From Balanoglossus misakiensis (taxonomy: Eukaryota > Hemichordata): a stretch of 64,000 nt of DNA. The notes under the pieces were generated by a model that was not told the DNA's origin, did not search any database, and saw only the letters and a program-made list of their open reading frames with translations. How positions within the stretch are numbered: position 1 is the first letter of the stretch; each line of letters opens with the position of its first letter. Both the position numbers and the translations under genes were made by a program. Location: NCBI GenBank assembly GCA_040954595.2, contig CM082581.2, forward strand, positions 2,046,001 to 2,110,000, given 5' to 3'. Below are positions 12,101 through 24,100 of the stretch, one piece after another.

Positions 12101-15100
12101 GCCCTAAAGAAGGAAAGACAGAAAAACCCCAACGAAACCAATAGGGCCCAAGCGCTGGCTTGCGCTTGGGCCCTAAAAACATCTTTCAATACTTTCAGAA
12201 TTAACCTGCAGAAGTCAGGTTGGTATTTACCTTGTTTTGTATGGTCACATCAGCTTTGTGTTCCAATAACAATCTGACATGGCCTTCACCACCATCCCTC
12301 CTTGCTGCATCATGCGAAGGAGTGTCTCCATCCTGTAAGTAATGAAGGAGGAGCATGAGAATAATGTCACAAAAATTGAAATCTAATGTGAAATTTCCTT
12401 AAACAAACAAACAAACAAATAAATGAATAAATATATCCGCATTGATAGAATAAACCTGCTGAAGTCAGGTTGGTATTTACCTTGTTTTGTATGTTAGCAT
12501 CAGCTTTGTGTTCCAATAACAATCTGACAAGGCCTTCACCACCATCCCTCCTTGCTGCATCATGCGAAGGAGTGTCTCCATCCTGTAAGTAATGAAGGAG
12601 GAGCATGAGAATAATGTCACAAAAATTGAAATCTAATGTGAAATTTCCTTAAACAAACAAACAAACAAACAAATAAATGAATAAATATATCCGCAGTGAT
12701 AGAATAAACCTGCTGAAGTCAGGTTGGTATTTACCTTGTTTTGTATGTTAGCATCAGCTTTGTGTTCCAATAACAATCTGACAAGGCATTCACCACCAAC
12801 CCTCCTTGCTGCATAATGCAAAGGAGTGTCTCCATCCTGTAAGTAATGAAGGAGGAGCATGAGAATAATGTCACAAAAATTGAAATATTATGTGAAATTT
12901 CCATAAACAAACAAACAAACAAATAAATGAATAAATATATCCGCATTGATAGAATAAACCTGCAGAAGTCAGGTTGGTATTTACCTTGTTTTGTATTGTC
13001 ACATCAGCTTTGTGTTCCAATAACAATCTGACAAGGCCTTCACCACCAACCCTCCTTGCTGCATAATGCAAAGGAGTGTCTCCATCCTGTAAGTAATAAA
13101 CGAGGAGCATGAGAATAATGTCACAAAAATTGAAATATAATGTGAAATTTCCTTAAACAAAAACAAAACAAAATTAAAGCTGCAAGCAGCATTGTCCGGG
13201 CCCAAGCTCTATTATCTGATCTGATTATTAGATATGCACATAATTAATGAGTAGAAACATAATGCTGTGTTTTATCCCATGAAATATCAAGATTATATCT
13301 ATGTTTAGTGCTGATATAGTGTTAAGTAGGTCAGAGGTCACCCACAGTTTGGGCAGGAAATTTTGACCCATAGTGGTCCATGTCCAACAAAAACCAGACC
13401 TCTAACCCTTTTGGTTAGCCCGGAATTAGGTATGCACATAAATAATGAGTTAAGCAGGTGTCACAGGTGACCCAAAACTTTGGCTTTTAATTATGGCCCC
13501 ATACCTCCAAACGCCAAGGCTGTATCTGCTGTGGATGCTGAGATATGCAAAAGTAGGTCAAAGGTCCCCCGAGGTCACCCAACATTTGGGCAAAATATTT
13601 TTTCCCCATACTGGTCCATGTATAACAAAAACAAAACCTCTAGGTCTATTGGTTCATCTGTAATTAGGTATGCGCATATTTAATGAGGTCAGCAGAGGTC
13701 AAAGGGGTCATGAAAAGTACCAAAATTTTTTGATCACATACAAATCCACATACATCAAAAACCAAAATGATAGCCCTATAGGTTAGCCTGGAATTAGATA
13801 TGCAGAAAAAACGATGTATCAAAAGTAGGTCAAAGGTCATTGCCAAAATTACCAAAATATTTATAGCTTATTCTTGGCATATGATGATTCATATCCGTAA
13901 AAAGAATTTTTGTGCTATCAATTTTTAGGCTAGAAAGGGAATTTTTACTTTTTAATCGTTTTTCACAAAATCAAATATGGCCGCCATAATCTTCGACCAA
14001 TCACATCCCTCTTCGCAAACTTGATAGACATCTGTTTAATGACCACACACACCAAATATTGTGACTCAGTTATCGCCGGTTCTTGGGAAGAAGATTTTTG
14101 AAATTTTACTAGGGTTTTTTTAAAATCCAATATGGCCGCCATAATCTTCGACCAATCACAATGATCTTCGCAAACTTGATAGACCTCAGCTTGGTGACCA
14201 CATACCCCAAACCGCGTGACTCGGTTATGGCCGGTTCTGGAGAAGAAGATTTTTGAAATTTAAGCCAGATTTCAGAAAAACAACTGTAGCAAAAAAACTG
14301 CAACATTGACAGCAAAATATCCAATTACAAAAATGATTGGCAGAAGGTACACTACCAGCACACCAAATCTGAAGTAAATCTGACTTGTAGTTTCTGAGAT
14401 CTGAGATTTGCATTTTTTCAGAAAATCCAATATGGCCGCCATGTCACGTTACTAATTAAAAATTCAAGAGTTCAATGCACGACTACCCATTGACCTTGAC
14501 CACTGTAGCAAGTTTGAGAAGTGTACCTGCAGCGGTGTCTGAGATCTAGAGCGACAAAGAAATGACAGAAGAATAAAGAAAGAAAGACAGAATTAAAGCT
14601 GCAAGCAGCATTGTCCGGGCCCAAGCTCTATTATCTGATCTGATTATTAGATATGCACATAATTAATGAGTAGAAACATAATGTTGTGTTTTATCCCATG
14701 AAATATCAAGATTATATCTATGTTTAGTGCTGATATAGTGTTAAGTAGGTCAAAGGTCACCCAGAGGTCACCCACAATTTGGGCAGAAAATTTTGACCCA
14801 TAGTGGTCCATGTCCAACAAAAACCAGACCTCTAGCCCTTTTGGTTAGCCCGGAATTAGGTATGCACATAAATAATGAGTTAAGCAGGTGTCACAGGTGA
14901 CCCAAAACTTTGGCTTTTCATTATGGCCCCATACCTCCAAACGCCAAGGCTGTATCTGCTGTGGATGCTGAGATTTGCGAAAGTAGGTCAAAGGTCACCA
15001 GAGGTCACCCAACATTTGGGTAAAAACATTTGACCCCATACTGGTCCTGTCCAACAAAAACAAAACCTCTAGGTCTATTGGTTCGCCTGTAATTAGCTAT

Positions 15101-18100
15101 GCACATAATTAATGAGGTCAGCAGGGGTCAAAGGGGTCGTGAAAAGTAGCAAAATATTTTGATCACACACTAATCCACATACATCAAAAACCAAACTTAT
15201 AGCCCTATTGGTTAGCCTGGAATAAGATATGCAGAAAAATGATGCGTCAAAAGTAGGTCAAAGGTCATTGCCAAAATTACCAAAATATTTATAGCACATT
15301 GTAGTCATATGATGATTCATATCCATAAAAAGAATTTCTGTGCTATCAATTTTTAGGCTAGAAAGGGAATTTTTACTTTTTAATCGTTTTTCACAAAATC
15401 CAATATGGCCGCCATAATCTTCGACCAATCACATTCCTCTTTGCAAACTTGATAGACATCTGTTTAATGAACACACACACCAAATCTTGTGACTCGGTTA
15501 TCGCCGGTTCTTGAGTAGAAGATTTTTCAAATTTTACTAGGGTTTTTCGAAAATCCAATATGGCCGCCATAATCTTGGACCAATCACAATGATCTTCGCA
15601 AACTTGATAGACATCAATTAGGTGACCACATAACCCAAACCCCGTGTCTCGGTTATCACCTGTTCTGGAGAAGAAGATTTTTGAAATTTAGGCCAGATTT
15701 CAGAAAAACAACTGTAGCAAAAAAACTGCAACTTTGTCAGCATAATTTCCAATTACAAAAATGATGGGCAGAAGGTAGTCTACCAGCATGCCAAATTTGA
15801 AGTCGATCTGACTTGTAGTTTCTGAGATCTGAGATTTGCATTTTTTCAGAAAATCCAAGATGGCCGCCATGTCACGTGACTAATTAAGTATTCACAAGTC
15901 ACTGCACATCTACTCATTGACCTTGATCACTGTAGCTAGTTTGAGAACTGTACCTGCAGCGGTGTCTGAGATCTAGAGCGATAAAGAATGGAACCAAGAA
16001 TAAAGAAAGAAAGAAAGACAGAATTAAAGCTGCGAGCAGCATTGTCGGGCCCAAGCGCTGATCTTGAATTATATATGCACAGTATCAATGAGAAGAAACA
16101 GAATTTTCTATTGGATGTATTATCTCATGACATAACAAGGATGTGTGTATTTTTGCTGCTGAAATAGGGTGAAGTAGGTCAAAGGTCACCTGAGGTCACC
16201 CAACATTTGGGCAATTTTTTTGACCCATACTGGTCCATGTCCAACAAAAACCAAAACTCTAGCTCTATTGGTTCGCCTGTAATTAGGTATGTGCATATTT
16301 AATGAGGTCAGCAGGTGTCACAGGTGACCCAAAAATGTGGCTTTACATTTTGGTCCCATCCTACCAAATGCCATGGTTGTATCTGCTCTGGATGCTGAGA
16401 TATGCGAAAGTAGGTCAAAGGTCACCAGAGGTCATCCAACATTTGGGCAAAAAAATTTGATCCCATACTGGTCCATGTCCAACAAAAACCAAACCTCTAG
16501 CTCTATTGGTTCGCCTGTAATTAGCTATGCACATAATTAATGAGGTCAGCAGAGGTCAAAGGGGTCATGAAAAGTAGCAAAATATTTTGATCACACACTA
16601 ATCCACATTCATCAAAAGCCAAATGTCTAGCCCTATAGGTTAGCCTGGAATTAGATATGCAGAAATAATAACGCGTGATAAGTAGGTCAAAGGTCATGTG
16701 AAAAATCGCCAAAAAATTGTAACATATTTTAGTCACATGACGATTGATATCCATAAAAAGAATTTGTATGCTATCAATTTTTGGACTAGAAAAAGGAATT
16801 TCAATTTTTCACTGCTTTTTACAAAATCCAATATGGCCGCCATAATCTTCGACCAATCACAATGCTCTTTGCAAACTTGATAGACATCAGTGTAGTGACC
16901 ATACTCCCCGAATCTTGCGACTCAGTCATTGCCCGTTCTGGAGAAGAAGATTTTTGGAGTTTAACTATGGTTTTTCGAAAATCCAATATGGCCGCCATAA
17001 TCTTCGACCAATCACAATGATCTTCGCAAACTTGATAGACATCAGTTAGGTGACCACATACCCCAAACCCCGTGACTCGGTTATCACTGGTTCTGGAGAA
17101 GAAGATTTTTGAAATTTAAGCCAGATTTCATGAAAAAAATTGTAGCAAAAAAACTGCAACTTTTACAGCATAATTTCCGATTACAAAAATGATGGGCAGA
17201 AGGTAGTCTACCTGCATGCCAAATTTGAAGTTGATCTGACTTGTAGTTTCTGAGATCTGAGATTTGCATTTTTTCAGAAAATCCAATATGGCCGCCAGGT
17301 CACGTGAATAATTAAGTATTCACAAGTCACTGCACATCTACTCATTGACCTTGACCACTGTAGCAAGTTTGAGCAGTGTACCTGCAGTAGTTTCATAGAT
17401 CTCGTTGGCCGAAGAATTGACAGGAGAATAAAGAAAGAAAGAAAGAAAGAAAGAAAAATTCCAACGAAACCAATAGGGCCCAAGCGCTTGCTTGCGCTTG
17501 GGCCCTAAAAACCCCAGCGAAACCAATACGGGCCCAAGCCTGGCTTGGCTTGGGCCCGTAAAAACCCCAACGAAACCAATAGGGCCCAAGCGCTGGTATG
17601 CGCTTGGGCCCTAAAAATATTTCAATACTTTCAGAATTAACCTGCAGAAGTCAGGTTGGTATTTACCTTGTTTTGTATGTTAGCATCAGCTTTGTGTTCC
17701 AATAACAATCTGACAAGGCCTTCACCACCATCCCTCCTTGCTGCATCATGCGAAGGAGTGTCTCCATCCTATAAGTAATGAAGGAGGAGCATGAGAATAA
17801 TGTCACAAAAGTTGAAATCTAATGTGAAATTTCCTTAAACAAACAAACATACAAATAAATGAATAAATATATCCGCATTGATAGAATAAACCTGCTGAAG
17901 TCAGGTTGGTATTTACCTTGTTTTGTATGTTAGCATCAGCTTTGTGTTCCAATAACAATCTGACAAGGCCTTTGCCAATCCTCCTTGCTGCATAATGCAA
18001 AGGAGTGTCTCCATCCTGTAAGTAATGAAGGAGGAGCATGAGAATAATGTCACAAAAATTGAAATATAATGTGAAATTTCCGTAAACGAACAAACAAACA

Positions 18101-21100
18101 AATAAATGAATAAATATATCCGCACTGATAGAATAAACCTGCAGCAGTCAGGTTGGTATTTACCTTGTTTTGTATGTAAACATCAGCTTTGTGTTCCAAT
18201 AACAATCTGACATGGCCTTCATCACCATCCCTTGCTGCATAATGCAAAGGAGTGTCTCCATCCTGTAAGTAATAAAGGAGGAGCATGAGAATAATGTCAC
18301 AAAAATTGAAATATAATGTGAAATTTCCTTAAACAAAAAAAAAAAAAAATATTTCAATACTTTCAGAATTAACCTGCAGAAGTCAGGTTGGTATTTACCT
18401 TGTTTTGTATGGTCACATCAGCTTTGTGTTACAATAACAATCTGACAAGGCCTTCACCACCATCCCTCCTTGCTGCATCATGCAAAGGAGTGTCTCCCTC
18501 CTGTAAGTAATGAAGGAGGAGCATGAGAATAATGTTACAAAAATTGAAATCTAATGTGAAATTTCCTTAAACAAACAAACAAACAAACAAACAAATAAAT
18601 GAATAAATATATCCGCATCAATAGAATAAACCTGCAGAAGTCAGGTTGGTATTTACCTTGTTTCATATGTTAGCATCAGCTTTGTGTTCCAATAACAATC
18701 TGACACGGCCTTCATCACGAAACCTTGCTGCATAATGCAAAAGGGTGTCTCCATCCTGTAAGTAATGAAGGAGGAGCATGAGAATAATGTCACAAAAATA
18801 GAAATCTAATGTGAAATTTCCTTAAACAAACAAACAAATAAATGAATAAATATATCCGCATTGATAGAATTAACCTGCAGAAGTCAGGTTGGTCTTTACC
18901 TTGTTTTGTATGTTAGCATCAGCTTTGTGTTCCAATAACAATCTGACAAGGCCTTTGCCAACCCTCCTTGCTGCATAATGCAAAGGGGTGTCTCCTGTCT
19001 GTAAGTAATGAAGGAGGAGCATGAGAATAATGTCACAAAATTGAAATGTAATGTGAAATTTCCTTAACCAAACAAACAAACAAACAAACAAATAGACAAA
19101 CACACAATAAAATGAATAAATATATCCGCATTGATAGAATTAACCTGCAGAAGTCAAGTTGGTATTTACCTCGTTTTGTATGGTCACATCAGCTTTGTGT
19201 TCCAATAACAATCTGACAAGGCCTTCACCACCATCCCTCCTTGCTGCATAATGCAAAGGGGTGTCTCCTGTCTGTAAGTAATGAAGGAGGAGCATGAGAA
19301 TAATAGCGCCATATTGGAGTGGACGTGTCAGCATCGTCTCCTGCCTGCTCGTATAACTTTTTCAAAATATCCCGTTAAAACTTCAAGATTCACAGTAACT
19401 CCAAGTCTAAGCGAAGGGTAATATCAAACTACAAAGATGGGTATCAGTTTGCAACTTTGGAGAGGACGCATCGGCGGGTTTTCACAACCAAATTCCTGGA
19501 AGTGTGTCGAAAGTCATAGCGGTGACGTGTCGCAACGGACAAGGTATTCACGTTGGCCACCTGTTCTTGACTATCTGTGCAGAACTACAGCAACAGTTTT
19601 CATTATTGAACTGACGTTGTTGGTTGGTTCTCTGCTATCTAAAATTGAAATGGACAACCTAGCCAGCTTTTCAACCAATGAAGATATCAACAGTTTTATG
19701 GAATACGAACATGTCATGGTTTTTGAACAGCGTATGGTTACCAATGCCATTGCAACAGCAGGTCTGCAAGGCAACACAGTATTCGTACCCCTTCTTTTGA
19801 CTTTGAGTGGAGACATTGAATTAAACCCAGGACCTCCAAAAGCGGTTAAGCAGGTAAAATTGACAGAATGTACTGGTACTCAAAGAGAACTCAGGTCAAA
19901 TTCGACTCCAACAGTGAGCGAACCGGAGGCCCCAAAAGAAACCAGTCTAGCCGATGTCATACGCGAAATTCGAGAACTCAAAGTCGACCTGAAAACACAG
20001 ATTGATACTTCGGTTCACGATGTTCATGATAGAGTTGACGAGTTGAAGGATGAAGTGAATCGTTTGCGGAGCAAACTGAGAGAAAATTACCAGGAAACTG
20101 CTCGATTAGCGGAAGAGAACAAGTATTTAAAAGACAATATAAGCACGGTGTTAAGGGAACTCGACGATGTCAAAGGTAGGATGAAACGGGATAATCTGTT
20201 ATTCCACAATATCGAACAGTCGCCTAATGAAACTTGGGACGATACCGAAAACAAAGTGAAGACATTTTTGTCGGAGAAACTAGACCTAGATGGTAGCAGC
20301 TTTGAATTCGACGGGGTTCATCGTCTATCTAATGCGAAAGGTCATCCCCAGCCTATTGTTGCCAAATTCACACGCTTTAAACAACGGGAACAAGTCTTAC
20401 AGAAAGCACGAGGGAGTCTCAAGAACACAAACTTTCGGGTTTCCGAAGACTTTACTCCAAGGGTACGGGAGACTAGGAGGAAGCTTGGACAGTTTCTACA
20501 GAAAGCAAGAGAAGAAGGTAAACGCGCATTTTTGAATTATGACAAGCTAAAGATCGATGGAACTCTATATATTTTCGACGATTCGCTGAATGACATTCGC
20601 CCTTTTAACAGAAATCATCGCGATCGCTAGGGGTCAGGCCGAAGCCGCAATACACGGTATGATGCAGACACGAGTAACACCAGCTTATATTCTGAACATG
20701 GCAAAGATACTGACACTCAGTTTATTTGCTGGAACATTAATGGTTTAAAATCTAAATTTCTTGACGGCGGATTTCATGTCTTTTTTGACAAAATCGGATT
20801 TTGGTGTAATTTGCCTGACGGAAACGTGGGCTTGTACTTCAGATCAGTTTTCTATTCCCAATTACACTTCTATCAACCTTGCTAGAAAAAAGATTATGCA
20901 TTTAGGAAGATTTTCAGGGGGTATTTCAGTTTTTGTCAAGAACTCAATATGCAAAAGCTTCCAACAGCTGCCAAGTTTGTCCGAGGATTTTCTATGGGTA
21001 AAGCTGTTTCTCAAAGATAACTTTCAAATTAATTCATTGTTAATGTGTGTTGTCTACTTCTCACCAGAAGGGTCATCTCAATATGCAAATCCAGAAATGT

Positions 21101-24100
21101 TCCAATTGTTAGAAAATGAATTAGCAAAATATTCAACCATTCACGAAGGCTCGCCTGTAATTTTATGCGGCGATTTTAATGCCCGCACAGGCTGTGTCTC
21201 TGATACTATCGAATGGGATTCCAGGTGTTTGCCAGTGGATGACAGTGACGTAGATCCACCTTTGCCAATACGAGAGTCAAGAGATTCATCAGTTAATGAT
21301 TATGGTAAACGGTTACTGGATTTTTGTCACAGCACAAATTTTAAAATTGTTAATGGGAGATTTTTTAAGAATCATGGAAGTGGTGAGTATACATTTCTTT
21401 CCAAAAGCGGGGGCAGTGTGATAGATTACCTTTTGTTATCTTGTCATGATCTTCACCTGTTAACAGATATGTATATTGATTCTAGGGTTGAATCAGACCA
21501 CCAACCACTGATATTTAAATTAGACCTGTCTCACCAAGAGAGAACAAGTCTTACGTCTGATTATAACAATGTTAATAACTCTTCTATATTTACTTGTAAA
21601 TGGGATAATAAGTTACTCAATGTAGTTAACAACTTTTGGAACAGCGCATCTTCAAACTCACATGTGTCTGAAATCAATGGGCTTCTCTCTTGAGGGGAAA
21701 TAGACAATGCTGCGCTTTGTCTGAGGGATACAATTTGGAACTCACTTTCATGTATGAAAACAGGTGGCATGGGTAGACGAGTGAAAAAGACGAATAATTG
21801 GTGGGATGATGAATGCCGTGAATTTAAAGCCAAAGTTAAGAATGTCCTTAGAAACCATAAATATAGTCCCACCCCTATTTCATTCGGTGTCTATAAATCC
21901 ATCCAGCGAGATTATCACAACCTGCTGAAAGAAAAGAAAAGGAACTATGATATATTGAAACAACGTAATTTTGCCGAAGCCGCCAAGGACCCGAATTCTA
22001 AGCGTTTTTGGTCCATGTTGAGACCTTATACCCCGGGTCCCCCTGATTCAATTACTGCTAAGGAATGGGTTGATTACTTTTCTGTTTTATTTAATACTCC
22101 TGGCAATTTACACGACGATTTCCAAGATTTTTATGTGGAAGTCGACGAGTTTGTAAACAATTCGTTTTCATTTCATGATCCTGTATATACGGATGTAGGC
22201 ACAGACGTTGATACCAGTGTTCTGGATAGTGAAATATCACTTGAAGAAATAGATTGTGCAATTAATAACCTGAAATTGGGTAAAGCTGCAGGCGTTGATG
22301 GCATACCTGCGGATTTCTTTAAGTATTCATGCCAAGAATTTAGATTAATTTTGTATAACTTTTTCAATAGTGTTCTCAACTCAGGTATTTTCCCGGAAGA
22401 GTGGGTTAAAGGTATGATTATCCCTCTTTTTAAGAAAGGGGTACATGACTCTGTGTGTAACTATAGGGGAATAACTCTTCTTCCTATTATTGGTAAGATT
22501 TTTTGCAATGTGATGTTCAAGCGTTTAAATGACTTTGTTGAACTTAATTCGCCAATCACTGAAGCTCAGGCTGGTTTTAGGAAGAACCGCAGCACAATTG
22601 ACAACATTTTTATTTTGGATACTACAATATGGAAATACTTATCCAAACACAAATCACGTTTTTATGGTGCATTCATTGATTTCGAGAAAGCTTTCGATAG
22701 AATTGATCACAACGCCTTGTTTTATAAATTACTGAAACGTGAAATGAAGAGTAAAATGCTTATAGTGTTAAAATCTATGTACAAATCGGTGAAATCATGT
22801 GTACGAACACCACATGGGATTACAAACTTTTTCCAGTGTACTTATGGTGTGCAACAAGGATCTGTTTTGTCCCCATTATTATTTAATCTTTTCATCGATG
22901 ATCTTGGCGAAACCCTCAAAAATGGCATGTTTAATGGTGTTTATGTAGGAATTTTGAAGCTCTTGTATCTTTGCTTTGCTGACGATTTAACAATTGTAAG
23001 TAATTCAGTAATTGGACTACAAAGACAGCTTAACAAATTGTGAGAGATGGACATTGAATGGGGTCCAGGTTCAGACAGTACCGTATTTTAACTACCTCGG
23101 TCTGACCTTGTTTTGTTCAGGAATCTGGACAAAGGCTCAAGAAATCCTTGCCAAACAAGGGAAAAAAGCTATGTACAATATTAAAAGATATCTGAGTCAG
23201 TTTAAAAACATAGACATAGAGCTAGCTCTACGAATTTTCGACTGCAAAATTCTTCCAATACTTATGTACGGTAGTGAAGTATGGGGTTTTCATGAGGGTA
23301 AGGATGTTGAAAAAATTCAAATAGATTTCTGTAAATATATACTCATGGTTAGTTCAAGGTCAACCAATTTAGCTGTCTTGGGTGAACTGGGCAGACAATC
23401 TTTGAAAACGCTTCGTCTACCACGCATTATTAAATACTGGGTAAAATTAATCCATAGCGAAAATTATAGATATACTAAGCAATGTTATGACTACCAACGT
23501 GAAATGGCAGACAAAGGTTATAATTGTTGGGCCAAAAAGGTCAAAGACCTTTTATTTTCTTTTGGTTTTGGTATTGCCTGGGAGTCACAGGCTGTGGGAA
23601 ACGAGTGTCTTTTTCTTTCAAATTTTAAACAAAGATGCCTGGATATTGGTCAGCAGGTATGGCACAGTGAATTGGTCAATTCCACTAAGATGGATTCTTA
23701 TCGTCTATTTAAAAATAATTTGTCTTTTGAAAAATATTTGAATTGTGTAAATATTGAGCTATTTAGAGTCACCCTTTGTAAATTTAGAATTTCAAACCAC
23801 AAACTTTTAATAGAGAGTGGCCGCTTTGAAGGGTTAACAAGAGATAACAGAATTTGTCAGTTTTGTACTTTACAGCAAGTTGAAACGGAATTTCACATTT
23901 GTCTTATTTGCCCCATCTACAAGGAATTAAGAACACGTTTTCTCTCACCATTCCACTATCAGCAACCCTCATTGAAGAAATACTCTAGCCTGTTAAACTC
24001 TCAAAACCTCCACACCTTAGTTAATCTGGCAAAGTTTATTTATTATAGTTTTAAGTTAAGAGATAATTTATTGCAGGACACTTGATCGCATACACGTCTA

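Noticed and set aside
11950-12180. CRISPR-like array
   Set aside because: The pitch is regular, but linkers are conserved and not unique, there are no cas genes, and the genome is eukaryotic.
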